Shown in pieces: positions 44,942-57,563 of a DNA stretch of 64,000 bases. Each line of letters begins with the position of its first letter. Position 1 is the first letter of the stretch. Under the pieces are notes generated by a model, which saw only the letters and a program-made list of their open reading frames with translations, ran no database searches and was not told the origin of the DNA. The position numbers were made by a program, and so were the translations under genes. Origin of the DNA: Armigeres subalbatus (Eukaryota > Arthropoda > Insecta > Diptera > Culicidae); the NCBI RefSeq assembly GCF_024139115.2, contig NC_085140.1, forward strand, positions 458,538,248-458,602,247, read 5' to 3'.

Positions 44942-47900
44942 CCTTAAATTGAGTAGAAATATGCTGAAAGGTATTATCCTATTGTGCTTAGTTGACATAC
45001 CATGCGTCTCCATCTGATCGTATTGCATAGCTGTTGGCTCGGGTACGTAATTGGTGACTTTTTATTAACCAAATATCCATAAGTTATAGCCATCGGTACA
45101 CAGGGATATCATCGAAATTTTATTATTCGTGATTTACGTCGTAATATCTTATTTCTATTGAGAGCTACCACGCAACATTATTGATGGAGGTACTCAATCA
45201 TTCTATTGACTATACACAACATTCAAATAAATATTTTATGATTATTGAGAATTTAGAAATTACAGAAAAGAATTCGAGTGGAAAGTAATCTCAAGAGACA
45301 TGGGAACCTCTGAACTAGAGGCAAATTGTGTAAGAAGAGGATCTCCAAAGCAAAACAGAGAGACCCAAACCGATACACTGGTTTAGATGGAGCGGGGCCA
45401 GTGGGTGCGGGTCTCTGAACGTGTGTTTGTGACGGAGAGGTCCACTGCGGCCATATTAAATACCATTCGGGAAGTGTTGCTGGAATGTGGGATAGGGTTG
45501 GTTAGAAAAAGGAGCAATTTCGTTTAGCGAAACGGCGAACTAACTTCGTCGAATTGGCATATAATTTTCGTTTTAATGAAAACTTTTGAATTTTTTTATG
45601 ACTGGATATTGATACGTGAACACACGTGATTCAGAGCTCACGCTAACCACCCGAAAAAAAAATCTCTCACTGGAGTCCAGCCAACTCCCGTGAGACATTG
45701 TCAAACGAGTGTTAATTTCTTGAATTAGTGTTGGTGGAGGCACGCAATGTTGTTGTCACTGTTGCTGTTCCCCTCCTGAATAATTAAACAGCCACCGACT
45801 ATGACGACGGCGACGTTGACGGCCATGGACGTTGCACATACATACGCAGTACGATTGGTCACTTTGGCTGAGGGACAAGAGGTGGGTAGCGAGGAAAAAT
45901 CTCTTTAGCGGTGGGAAGCTGAGCAGTGCATAGCTCAGTGGGCAAAAGGTGGGCATTCGTCTAGAGTAGGGAGATATGAATCATTATGCACCACTCGTGT
46001 TTTATTCTTCCATGTTCTCTGATTAAAGGAATGTCCTACTTCACAGAGAACTAAAAACTATGAACATAAAATATTTTGAATAAACACAAAGTTGAATATA
46101 TTTCTCCGATATTTAACTTTCACGATATTAGATAAGATAAACCTTTCAATAATGAATGAATAATCAATACAATATTTTCCTCAACGTAGTCATTCTGATG
46201 TTCTCGAAATATTTTATCAATTGAACAATGTGCGTTATAAACAATTTCCCCTTAGTGGTCCAACATTCGGACCTCGGTGAAATAGATGGAAACAAGTTGC
46301 GAGTGGCAGTACGATGAGCGGGAGCGAAAGAGAGCGAGAGAGAATGAGAGTGAGAGCAAGCGCGGAGTAGTATAATATGCATCATAAAACCGGGTCCACA
46401 CGAGGGCAACACGTCGTCGGTCGTCATCGCATGGGGGACTTACGTAGTGTAGCAAGGAGACATGCGGGAATGAAAGTAGGGGACGCGGTTGGGGAATGCT
46501 GGAACGTATTTTATATATTAAAAATATGATGATGAAGTAAATACCCGTATAGCTTAATATAGACACGGCGGTATGAACGGAAAGTTGGCGGAGAAGGACA
46601 AAAAACAAGTGGTTTCTGGGTCCCAAAAAAGTGACAGAAATTGTGCGTTTTATTTGCGTAACATGCAGAGAAACTGGATGTAAACGTACACCAGTTTAAC
46701 CTACGTATAATGTGGTAAAAGAAATTGGCTTAGAGATTTTTTTAGCAATGGGTAGGTCAAGGATTATGTTTTTTTTTGTTCTGGCACTAATCAAGTGAGA
46801 AATTTTCTCCTCAACCGCATCTAATGATGATGTTGATGAAGGACTCGTAAAGGATTGAGCTGACAATTAATCTTAAATAAAAGATTGACTATAAATTTGT
46901 TTGATCCGCATGGTGATCCATTCAATTTTCATCTCCATTTTTTCAACATCTATGTATAAAACGACTTGTGCTCTTCTATTTTAAATTAGTGATGAACTTG
47001 AAAAAAAAACATCGATATGAAACCGATAAACAATCTGTTTTATTGCTTCTTTAAACATTTTTAAAATCACATTTCAATCCAGCATGACATGGATGAAGAG
47101 AAAATGAGATTTGTTTGAAGCATGTAAAAACCGATCTCAAAGGTGAAAAAAAAGATAACTTTCTCTACGAACAACTTACAGAGGAGACTAAGGGCTTATT
47201 CGAAAAAGAATGTTCCAAGAAAATTAAAGCTGTTTTATGGACGTGGGACACTTCTGTATGTGATTATTTAGCTGGTTATGACCCAATTTCCCATATATCA
47301 CGATTTTCCATATTTTTCATCATTTTATCTGCAAGATATTATTCTAAAATTGTATTTATCTCGTCACTGTGCATCCACAGAAGGCCACTAACATATTATG
47401 TGGAATCAGCTGGAAAATTAAGAGATTTTGGCGTCAAATAGGGATCAAAGTGCATTTTATGTGTATTTTTCATGTATTCTGTGAAAAAATATTTGCAGAT
47501 GATTGTGGATATAATTGTTCCAAAATGTTGAACAGATATTGTTAAATGTTTGCGCAACAATAATTAATGAAGTAAATAGCTTCGTGATGTTCGTTTTGTG
47601 ATTTATTGGGTAAAAAACATGCGTTTTCGTCTTCTATTTACGGGGAGAAATATTATGATGGATATTGAAAAAAAAAGAAAACGAAATCCAATCTTTCCGA
47701 TAATATGGTGTTTCGAACAATTTGCATCGGATTTTAAAATTTTTAAAACTTCATAATTTATTGCAATGAAAATTATATGGTAAAACTGAAAAAATGAACA
47801 AAAAATCTTTATGAAGAACCGATTTATTTACAGTATTCCAATTGCATTGTAAATGTGAACGCACAAAATTGTAAATAATTTTGGGCGAGACAAAGTGTCG

Positions 47901-48584
47901 ATCGAGGACATACAGATTGTTTAGTGTCTTGTAGCAATCAGTCCAGCCTGATTTGGTTGTGTACGGGTAAAAGAAACTCCAGTACAACATGTGTGTTGCT
48001 CGGCGTGTCGCATTAATTTTGCTCTCCTTATCTTGAATTAGTTGTGGTCGGCATCGTTGTTATTGATTTTTATGAAAAAAGAAATCCAAAATATGTACAA
48101 TCCTAAAAAGATTATTTAATTAATGTGCTGTGCATAAAAAAAATTGTTCATGTCACACTGCCGAGACTGGACTTGTTTACAACTGTTCAAGCACGGAAGT
48201 ATAATGTATAATTTGATTCGTATGAGAGCATTATGATCGTACAATTCGTAGTTGCTACTCCGTGAATATCTAGAACTTGCAAAATTATACAGAGAACCTT
48301 GGGGTTAGTTAGTTAATGGAGCTTGGGGTTAGCTATCCTTTCTCAATGCACACATTTTTGGAAGCTCATATATTTTCAGTCAATTACGGCGCCGGCCACG
48401 CCCTAATGGTCATAAAGGAAAGGAAGGGATGTTAGTCCGACTCTTGTTGCTACTAGATACCGAGTAATACCTCTGCATCTCCACGATTGTCTTGGGATAG
48501 GATGTTAGTTATCTGCGTTCACTAAATACGGTAAGTGATGCGATCAATGGGATGAAATTGAAAATATTCTTACTAATTAATTTT
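44942..48584. other. No gene recognised; purine-rich tract and a short unassigned open frame
   Basis: A GA-rich tract lies at 46318-46368 (AAAGAGAGCGAGAGAGAATG). An open frame at 47115-47441 (108 codons, + strand) has a charged, coding-looking first half (KTDLKGEKKDNFLYEQLTEE) and a hydrophobic second half. I do not recognise it; it could be an eroded transposase fragment or chance. Confidence 0.4.
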
Positions 48585-48860
48585 TTTCCTTCTGAGCATT
48601 TTTTTTTTTCATTTTGCGGACGACCAGGTGTACCGAACGATAACACGATCCATCGCGCACTGCCTGAATAACTGTTCTTGGAAGCAGATTCCTTTTTCAC
48701 CTCGCGGTCTACCGTGCAGTGATTAATTACCTATCTGCTTTTCAAAGCAGATTTTTATTTCATTTCGCGGATGGTCCGGCGTTCAAAATGATAACACGAT
48801 CCATCGCGCGCTGATTATTTATCTGCTCTACAAAACCGATTTTTTTTATAATACGTAAGC
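48585..48860. repeat. Imperfect ~120-bp repeat, two to three units
   Basis: The block CATTTTGCGGACGACCAGGT...GATAACACGATCCATCGCGC recurs as CATTTCGCGGATGGTCCGGC...GATAACACGATCCATCGCGC about 155 bases later. A shorter related piece between them has GCAGATTCCTTTTTCACCTC. Class unknown. Confidence 0.55.
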
Positions 48861-49295
48861 GAGTTGTTCCCGTAGAAAATTGCTCATATTAGTGATGATA
48901 CCGCCGTTCTTGTTGTGAAAAGAAACTAACCTTTTTGGTTCGACACTTTGTTTTCATTATACCTTTTGAAGGTAATAACAGACTGTAATCAAATTCAGTC
49001 CTAATGATCAACAAGGCGTTGTTCCCCGTCGAATGCAGATAGGATGATTGATACTTTTCTTGACTTTTGAGCACTTACACTGGCAGATAGACATTTGCGC
49101 AATTGGTCGAGTTGAGTCGATTGGTGTAAAAAAGTTGTGATCTTCGAGCTTCCTATAAAAAGTTTCTCATAGAATGAAAAGCAAATATTTTACTTTATGT
49201 ACTTTCATTGCAAGAACGAATATTTATTATTATTATTGTCTTTATTTCAGAGGCTTTCAGCTCTAGACGAATATTTAGTAATGTCTACTATCTTA

Positions 49296-50249
49296 ACTCT
49301 CGGCCAAAGGTTTGGGTTCACCCTCGAAAAATATAGGCAAAAGTTTTTGGCCATATTTTCACCCTTTTTTCAATACGATTTCGGGTATTGTTAGCTCAAT
49401 ACAAAGAATATGAGTAGATCTTGCATCGTAGGTATTTTTAACTAACAATTTTCTTTTTTTATGTGCTAAAATATGACATCGAGATACACATTTTTCCAAT
49501 ATTTATGTTGTAAAAATATGTGCATTTTTCTCAAAATTGAGCACACAAAATTTCGAAATAAAAAGTGTTCCCAATTTTAATAATCTTTGAGATGCATTGA
49601 TGAAATTTCGGCAAAAAAACCTTGTTTATTAAAAAAAAATCAAAATGTTTACTCAAGTGCATGGTATGCATCGGCCAAAAGTTGGGTTCATCCACTATAT
49701 GGTAAAGCGGTCATAAATTTGGATTCACTCTCCTGATATGCGATTTAATTCAATTTTAGCCAAATATTGTCTGAAGTACAGTTCTTGGTGTATTGTTTGG
49801 AAAATAACTTTCTTCAATGTATATTTTTCCTAAATTTAAACTGGAACAAAATGTGAACCCACACTTTTGGCCGATGCATACCATGCACTTAATTTTTTTT
49901 AAATAAAACATGATTTTTTCGCCGAAGTTTCATCAATGCATATGAATGATGATTAAAATTTGGTTCCGTTCCACTTTTTATTTCGAAATTTTGTGGGTTC
50001 AATTTTGAGAAAAAATCAACATCAACATTTTTAACAAATAACTTTAACAAATAAAACGTGTACGCTAATGTAATATTTTAGCACAAAAAAATAAAAATTA
50101 ATAGTTTAAAATACCTACGATGCAAGATCTACTTATATTTTTTGTATAGAGCTAACAATACCCGAAATCGGATGTAAGACGGCGAAAATACGGCCAAAAA
50201 CTTTTGCATATATTTTTTGAGGGTGAACCCAAACTTGTGGCCGGGAGTG
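49296..50249. mobile_element. 954-bp near-perfect palindromic foldback element
   Basis: The two arms of about 450 bases mirror each other almost throughout. The left tip ACTCTCGGCCAAAGGTTTGG, then GATCTTGCATCGTAGGTATT, then CATGGTATGCATCGGCCAAA are matched by the reverse complement from the right tip (GTGGCCGGGAGTG) inward. TA flanks each end (49294-49295 and 50250-50251). No coding capacity was found. Confidence 0.75.
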
Positions 50250-50529
50250 TATATGTTTATGCATGTCTATATGGAAATGTTTCAATTCACCGCTGTTTTC
50301 ATGTGCATTACCTCAACAAATTTTGGCGAAACTAATTCTTTGCATTCAATTGTGATTGGTATGAGTGCAAAAGACTTCAAAAAGCAGTAGCCCAGAGACG
50401 ATTAGAATAAATAAAACTAGAAAGAATTCACGAAGAAACAATAAAATATGTTTCATTATCTTGTTTCTTGTTATCTTCCGTTTGGAATGTACAAATAAAA
50501 ACCTGCCTCAAATAATAAAAATACTTATG

Positions 50530-50900
50530 TCCATCTCAGAATATTTTCAGAAGACTTTGTAGTACAAATTGAGAATTAATTCCAGTAAAAGTTCTGATGG
50601 ATTTATTGCAAAAATTCAGAAACACTTCCCGCGTAAATTCAGACAAAAAATCCTGTAGAGATTCAGGAAAAATTCTCGAGGAAATACAAAAGGTGAAATT
50701 CAGAAGATTTTTTACAGGAAACTTGAAATGGAGAACAATTTCCTATAAACATTCCAAGTTCTTTCTCTTTGAACTTTTCTGTTGAAGTTTGGAAGATTTT
50801 TTCATTGAGAAGAGTTTTTCATGGAAATTCAGAAAAATGTCTCGTGGGAAGTCAGAATAATTTTTCGTTAAGATTACAAAGAAGATTAAAGGGTTTTCAG
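50530..50900. repeat. Degenerate AATTCAG/GAAGATTTT-type array
   Basis: Loose repeats of phrases such as AAATTCAGACAAAAAATCCT and GATTCAGGAAAAATTCTCGA resemble the GGAATT-type array at 17265-18410 in style, though units differ. Confidence 0.45.
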
Positions 50901-51215
50901 ATCAAAGCATTTATCAAACAGTTGATGGGTTTGATAGATATCACTAATACAATACATGGATATTTTTCGTTGTTAGGATATATCATTTAAGATACGGTCG
51001 ATCTTGAAGATCTAATGATCTGAACTCCAATAAGTTTTAAGATTAGTTCTGACTGAAGACATTTGAAAAAGTAATGAATGGAATCACATCGATTCAAAGG
51101 ACTCTCTGCGATAGTTTTGTTCTGAGCTCCAGGGCAAACGATGACTGAAATTGCGATTTTAGCGCGTTTACCGTTTGCTTTATAATGTTTGAACCATCGT
51201 ACAAATAATACTAAA

Positions 51216-52015
51216 GACACACTGGTGGTACAAGGACCGTGGTATACCACGGTTACCGTGCGGGACCGAAATCCGTCCACCTCATGAGGTATCAATGAAT
51301 TAAAGGGGGTTAAAGGTAATTAATGCAGAAAAAAATTATCTTATCTTGTTCAGATTCTTGACAGTAAGCTTTTAGGACATAGAAATGGAAAGAAGGCTTC
51401 AAAATTAAAACAACAAAAATCAAAAACAAATCACCACCCACCAAACGCGGAGTTTTTGCCGCCATTTTGTTTTCCGGTAGAGCATAATTGCATCAAAAGT
51501 AACTGTGATTTAATTGCTAATTGCGAATCATAACATAAGATAATCAGAATACAAATCGAATAGATTGCTTCTCAAAATGCGTATCGAACTATTCACAGTG
51601 GTAGTTTAGTCAATCAGACTGCTTCCATTTAAATATTTAGGTAAAAATTAGCTGTAAGGATTTTGATCCTTTGATTCGAAATCCGTCCACGGTGGACGGA
51701 TTTCGAGTCAGGAGTAGTTGATTGTATTCATTATTTTATCATATTTTTCGTAGTTTTTAAAGAGTAAATGTGAAACACTTCAAAAGTAGAAGCTTTCATG
51801 CTCCTATGTCAATGACAAACGTTTTATTTACATTCGATTCCTATTTTCTAATGACTTTTTCATATATTAAGGTGCTTAAGTGTACGGATTTCGATGCCCC
51901 ACGGTATATACCCTAGTACATATTGTACCATGGTTTTCCACGTTGTACCAGCATGGTACAAGGCGACACACCTGTGGTACAACTTGTACCATGGTACGAA
52001 TACCATCAGTGTGTC
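51216..52015. mobile_element. Outer MITE (~150 bp) carrying an inserted MITE
   Basis: Ends GACACACTGGTGGTA and TACCATCAGTGTGTC are inverted repeats, and the flanking ATACTAA and TTAGTAT extend the symmetry. GGTAC/GTACC words repeat many times inside. The 51256-51904 segment interrupts it. Confidence 0.65.
51256..51904. mobile_element. Inner 649-bp TA-flanked MITE
   Basis: The left end CCGTGCGGGACCGAAATCCG is mirrored by CGGATTTCGATGCCCCACGG at the right end. TA flanks both sides (51254-51255, 51905-51906). A 29-bp palindrome at 51677-51705 repeats the terminal word CGAAATCCGTCCAC in both orientations in the middle of the element. Confidence 0.7.
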
Positions 52016-52184
52016 ATTAGTATAAGGTACCCGTTTCATCTATGCATATAATACCGTGTACGTGCACGTAATTTAAAATTCACATCACAGTAGGCTGCCA
52101 GTAAATAAAGTCGATTTCCTAAGTTTGACAGTTGCTCCATGACCAAGTGATTTGTCCCACGCGCAAATGTCAATTTTTTTCTTG

Positions 52185-52262
52185 TCGATTAATGAATCGA
52201 TTAATCGTTGGGAAGTAATCGATTATCACACCGATGAATCGATTAATCGAAGTAATCGATCA
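52185..52262. repeat. AATCGATTAATCGA short repeat cluster
   Basis: The words CGATTAATCG and AATCGATTA recur five times within 78 bases, creating overlapping short palindromes. Confidence 0.6.
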
Positions 52263-52307
52263 ATTTGCGACATCTCTATCTGCGTGTAGACCGTGAAAAG
52301 AGTAGAC

Positions 52308-52489
52308 CAAGATGAATACACCACTAGGTGTTCCAATCTGCCAAATTCACGATTCAGCCATCTTGGATTTTAGTATGGGAGAGCCAGCCGGTTTGTTTAT
52401 GTTTTGCACCGAAAATGAATTTTTCACCCCCGCCTTCTTCTCGTCCATAAACTTGGCAGATTGAAACACCTAGCTGTGTATTCATCTTG
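52308..52489. mobile_element. 182-bp hAT-type MITE with perfect 8-bp target duplication
   Basis: Terminal inverted repeats of about 38 bp start CAAGATGAATACAC at the left and end GTGTATTCATCTTG at the right. GAGTAGAC flanks both sides (52300-52307 and 52490-52497), the 8-bp size expected for hAT. No coding capacity was found. Confidence 0.85.
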
Positions 52490-52838
52490 GAGTAGACCGA
52501 GAAAATGATGGACAATTATCCGTGAAGGTAAGTGCGAGAGTTCATCAAAATCTGGAATGTGACTGTTATGCGAATAAATAGCAAGATGGGACAACACAAG
52601 TGGGTTTTGATTTTCAAATTTCTAGAACAAAGCCTATTATTTTATCAGTTTTTCTTAAAGATGAGATCATTTTAAGCTTATTTCCGAAATAAAATCAAAA
52701 TCGTCAAAAATCGACATGGGACTCTTATGCGAATCGCGGCAGTATAGGATCACTCCAAAAACGAACTTTTGATAGAAGGCTCGGAGACCCATAGTGTTAT
52801 ATACCAATCGACTCAGCTCGACGAATTGAGGTGATGTC

Positions 52839-52882
52839 TGTATGTGTGTATGTATGTATGTATGTATGTATGTGTGTGTGTA
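52839..52882. repeat. (TATG)n/(TG)n microsatellite
   Basis: A run of TATG units followed by TG units. Confidence 0.9.
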
Positions 52883-53271
52883 CAAAAAAATGTGAGACAC
52901 ACTTTTTTGTACTTAGCCTTATCCGATTTGCTTGCAACAGGTTGCATTCGACACGGAATCCTTCCTCGCTATTGAAAATTGGCCTATTGCCATTGCGTTT
53001 CGGAGTTATTAGAAAAAAAATCAAAATCGATTTTTTTTCTATATCTGCTAGCATTGCTTCAAATCAACAATGTGAATTGATGGAAATAACTAGATCTATC
53101 TCCCTAAAGTCCAATTTTGACCTCTCTCTATGTGCTTTTTTTGTTACTCTTATGTGTTTTCTTGTTTTATAATATACGCGAAAGGCACCATCACCGCTAG
53201 GTGGATTATTCTGTTTTTTTTTTTTGTTTAATTTTGACATTTGATTAGAAAAATACAAAATTTGCCCATAG

Positions 53272-53702
53272 GGGGGTCCCGTAGCATAGTTAGCTACACG
53301 TTCGGCTTATATACGGACGGTCATGGGTTCGATTCCCAGCCCCTCCACCAAGCCCTTGTCAGTCGCCTGAGGTGCAGCCCAAACGGTAGCGCTTTGGGTA
53401 GCGTGTTTTTCCGACACGGCTGCCGATGACGACTGACAAATTGTTCTTCTCGGAGGCATTCCTCCAAGGTACCCGGATAAATGACAGCCGGAACAATGTA
53501 ACGAGCAATTGGATACACGATACGGACAAAAGGACATAATGGACTCACGATCAGATGCACCCGGCAATGATAACAACAACGAATGTCTAAAAATAGATTC
53601 TGTGTGGATTCCTTACAGCAGAATACCACAGTAGATCACGGTACAGTAGCGGTTAAGAAACACAGAGTGCCTACCAAATAAAGAAAGGAATAAAAAAAAT
53701 GC
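53272..53702 (+). mobile_element. Feilai-like tRNA-derived SINE
   Basis: The 5' head (53274-53345) has an A-box-like TAGCATAGTTAGCTAC and a perfect B box GGTTCGATTCC at 53326-53336, the split Pol III promoter. A tRNA-unrelated body follows and the 3' end is AATAAAGAAAGGAATAAAAA. Flanks TTTGCCCATA and ATGCCCAGA share TGCCCA as a possible target duplication. The Feilai-like name is recalled from Aedes repeats. Confidence 0.8.
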
Positions 53703-56700
53703 CCAGACTCAATTCCAACGCGTTTTTACTAGATGCCAAAAAAAACAAATATAATGTTTCAAAGTAACATTTATCCTATTTTAGGAAATGTTACGCGTAA
53801 CGTAAAATTACAACACACATGATTTCCATTTTTCTGTTAAAAACTCGATGAGTACTACTCGCTCACACCATTTTTGGAAAGTTGCGTTTACGTCACTTTT
53901 TCAGATTACGGCAGTACAGTGGTTCAAACATTGACTTTTTCGCTCCCCTATGCTTAAACGATTGAATTTGACATTTTAAAAGGCTTCCAAAAATTTTAGC
54001 TTTTTTGATTGTAAATCGATTGTGCACGCTTCCTTTGAAGGTTGTATGCAAATTACTATCAAAATCGCCACTTACGCGGAAGAACGCTTCATAGACCAAT
54101 TCCTGAGCTGAAAGATAGTTTTTGTTGCGAAAGGGTCTGACTATTGTAAGCAAAGTTATAAAGAAAACAAAAATGCTTATTATTGATAATGATGTTATTC
54201 TTTTACGTGTTAAATTAAATTTCTCAAGATTCATTATTTCATTAATATCACAAGCATCAATCTTCTTACGTTGCCAACGTAATCATATATTTTTTATCAG
54301 GGTTGGTTCGCTCAACAAAAGGCGACAAAAGGCAACGAGACACTTTTTTCATTCTCAAAATCGCTAAATTTTTAGGAATTTTCAATCACGTGACTTTGAC
54401 AAGCAAATGCAATTTTTGTGACTGTAAGAGTTGTCTTAGGAAGAATTCAGTATGAGTATTAATGTAGCTAACAACATAGAACACATTATACGTAGTAGAT
54501 ATGTGTTATTTATGTATTTTTGGAATACAACTTTTCGCACATTTTGCACAATGTTCATAGCTTGGACGCCATTGACAATAATGAAAAACGTTTTCAAATT
54601 AGTTTTTAATCCCTGTGCATGAAAATATAGTTTTTTTAACTCTATTATAAGACAAATAAAAGTATATACTCTGCGGAATCATGTTTTGGTAGTTTTGGTC
54701 GTCATTTTGTATGGTGCCTGACATAAATATGATCATGCTCAGTGCTATTAATAGTACCTTTATTATGCGATTTTGTGTAATGGTTTCTTTCTTACACTAT
54801 AAAAGTAAGTTGATGCGCTTCTTTAGAAGTATTCAACTTAATGGTCAATCCCTCTAAAAGTAAAACTGAAAAAATATATGAAAAAAATATGAAATTACCA
54901 CGCCAATGCACAACAATATTTTCTTCCATAGTGCAATGACGACTTGTATAATTTTGGATATTTTTTAAGAGCCATATTTGATATAGCTGTTACTTAACAA
55001 GGTGCAAATCACGGCAGACAATCTAATACGCATATCAAAGTACAAGTAATTGACTTTAATTTAATACTTGAACTGTCGAGTCGAAACCAACTTTCCATAT
55101 TTTATCATCACCCCTGTGAAACTTTAGGCAGGCCCTGACCTCTGCCAAAGTTTGTTTCTGATCGTAACTTGATGCAAATGGCTATCACTGGAACGCAGAA
55201 TATTATAAACCTTTAATTTTTGCACAAAAAGTTTAGTCTCAAAGAATTGATGAATTAATGCACCATGCGTCTCCATTCGCTCCTCGTATGCTTATATGAT
55301 GAAGAACATGTTTAAAGCTTGTTGACATAAAACGTAATAAATATTGAAAAGTATTTACATTACGAACTTGACGTTTTCGAAAAAGTTTGTCAGGAGAAAT
55401 TTTGCTTGTGAAGACACAAACCTTGTATGTCGTAAAGCGGAAACAAATATTTGAAAATTTGAACACATAACGCTCGCATGGCCCCAATAGCCTTTCCTCT
55501 AAACTTCCAAGCACAATTATCCATGATTTAGATCTAGTGGAAAAAAAATCGTTGTATACATGCCCAAATCCGGAAATCGATGTACCCGAATGTTTCCTTC
55601 GGATCGAAACGATTCTCTCAACTGCAATTTGTTCAGCAGCAATTCAACATACTTTCGGGACAATTAACGTCAGAATTTTCCCGAAAAACATTCTCGTCTG
55701 AAATTTACATTTGCCGGGAGAAACCGAAGAGACTACCGATCATTTAAGCGCGACAACCGCCGCAACTGAAGCAACCGGTGTGCGCACAGGAAGCCTTCTT
55801 GGTCCGATGAATTCCTCCTCGTCGTCCGTCGTCGTTTCTCGTCTTGGGGGGAAACGCAGCGCAGCGCAGGTTCTCATCTCGGTGCAAAGACTTGTTGTTA
55901 CTTAGCCCCGAGCGGTACTGGTTGCGCTATTGAGAAATTACATGCTGCCCTTTTTTTCCTCCGTCGTCATCGGCACGCTGGATGTGGCCTTTTGCGCAGG
56001 AGAGGGCTTCTTTCCCCCGCGTTGACTCTGTCCTTAGCCGTGCAGGAAAGATTACGTTCTAGATCATGCTATTATTCGATCATTTTTCATGCTTTTCGTC
56101 AACCTCCCCGTGAACGCGCCATCGTCGTCGGGTGATCATATTTCCGACTTTACCTCAGAGCGCTAAGGGGAAGCAGAAATTCTTGAAGAATGTTTTCCCT
56201 CAAGTATTTCGGGAGAGGACAACCAGCAGGATTTTTTCTGCAACAAATGTGTTGCACACACTCGCGTTCTTTCTTACGCGGTTGATTATGATGTTCATCT
56301 TCGCTATGTTCAATTATTTTTGAATTACTCATCAGCCTATTGAATAAAGGACAACAAATTGGTAGTAGCAAGTGTTTTTTTTCTAAATTGAATTCGATTG
56401 CATAAAAAATAGACCTACTGTAGGCAGGTACACGGAATGATCAACCATGGCCTAAACCTAAACGGACCACGATCATCGATCGTTTCCATACGACCATCCC
56501 GTCTGATCTGCTGGTGGTAGTGGTGCGAACCTGCGATCAACTTGTTTCATGCCGGAGCATAGCCTGTGTGTGAATGTGCTGATTTTATGCTGTGGCACCT
56601 CCGCAGGGCTCAGCAGCAGCTCGGCGGTCCGTGCGAGGTGAGCTTTTGAGTTGGATACCTACATGGATGGCCGATGGACGATCTTTGCGTTGTTAGGTTT

Positions 56701-56932
56701 CGAGGCTGAGCGTGTCTGAGTGTGCTCTTGGGCATATCAAGAAAGTTGGTTCCTTTTCAGCCAAGAGTTCTCTCACAGTTGCGTGTCGTTGTTGTTGTTT
56801 TTATTGCTATTGTTGGTTTTTTCCATTTTCTCGGGCATAGTTCCTTCTATGTGTTGTTCACTGTTATGTGTGTGGAGTTATACTTTTAATAATTTACAAC
56901 AACAAAATTGAAGAGAAAATTTTGTCTTTCAG
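53703..56932. other. No gene recognised
   Basis: AT-rich to about 55600. Bases 55700-56160 and 56440-56700 are G+C-richer and may contain regulatory or leader sequence of dachsous, but no specific element could be identified. Confidence 0.4.
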
Positions 56933-57563
56933 GATTGTTTCCCGCTCAGGTGTGTGTATCTGGTGCTGCTGGAGCAGAGAAGAGGAATAAAGTGGAAAAA
57001 ATGATGTAGAAAACTTGAAGTTTTTAAAATTTCAAGAAGAGTGAAAAGGAAAGAACATTGAAGGCAGCAAGAGTGGCACAGTGCGCGGTGTCAAGAAAAG
57101 TTCAAGATAAAGTGCACAAGAGTTAGAGAAGAGAAGACAACGAAGAAGAGTTAGAAACCGACCGACAGTGAGTGAGAAGACCTGTGCGCATAATTTGTAT
57201 TCGAAATGTATGGCCATAATGATTTTAATTTTTAAAATGAGCTCTATCGTTGACTGAAGGCAGCGAAATAATATGTGTATGATTGGTGCTGTAGATTTCG
57301 CCGAAAAGACCTATGGTTACGTTCAGCATCCAACACTTGAAAGTGCAGTGAAGTTAGAGAGCTATTTCGATATGCGAAAAGTGTCAGTCGTTTGTGATGG
57401 CTCGTGAAGTAAATGCTCGCGGTAGCAGAAACCAGTTACAGAAAATAGCTCCAGCAGTATTATGACGCACCATTTAGGTGGAGCTAAGAATTTGGGTGCA
57501 GCAAGCAGTGAAACTAAAGTTCGCTAGAAAAGTATCTTTTATCCGACACAAAAGCCAGATAAA
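56933..57563 (+). promoter_or_regulatory. ds: dachsous 5' leader (3' part)
   Basis: An acceptor-like TTTTGTCTTTCAG ends at 56932, so the leader probably continues into an upstream exon. A second possible acceptor is GCTCAG at 56949. The interval is purine-rich and leads to the ATG at 57564 in the context AGATAAAATGC. It contains many upstream ATGs. Confidence 0.5.
57273..57527 (+). promoter_or_regulatory. Chain of three overlapping upstream ORFs before dachsous
   Basis: uORF A 57273-57407 (44 codons), uORF B 57397-57465 (22 codons) and uORF C 57462-57527 (21 codons) overlap in series; B and C meet at ATGA. The main ATG follows 36 bases after the last stop. Such arrangements can limit main-ORF translation by ribosome termination and reinitiation. 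That is family knowledge and inference, and depends on the leader being transcribed as drawn. Confidence 0.5.

Noticed and set aside
47115..47441. A 108-codon protein gene
   Set aside because: No recognised domain, no neighbouring exon signals, and composition shifts halfway; noted only as an unassigned frame.
53274..53345. A tRNA gene
   Set aside because: A and B boxes are good, but the ends do not form an acceptor stem, and a SINE body with an AATAAAGAAAGGAATAAAAA tail follows.
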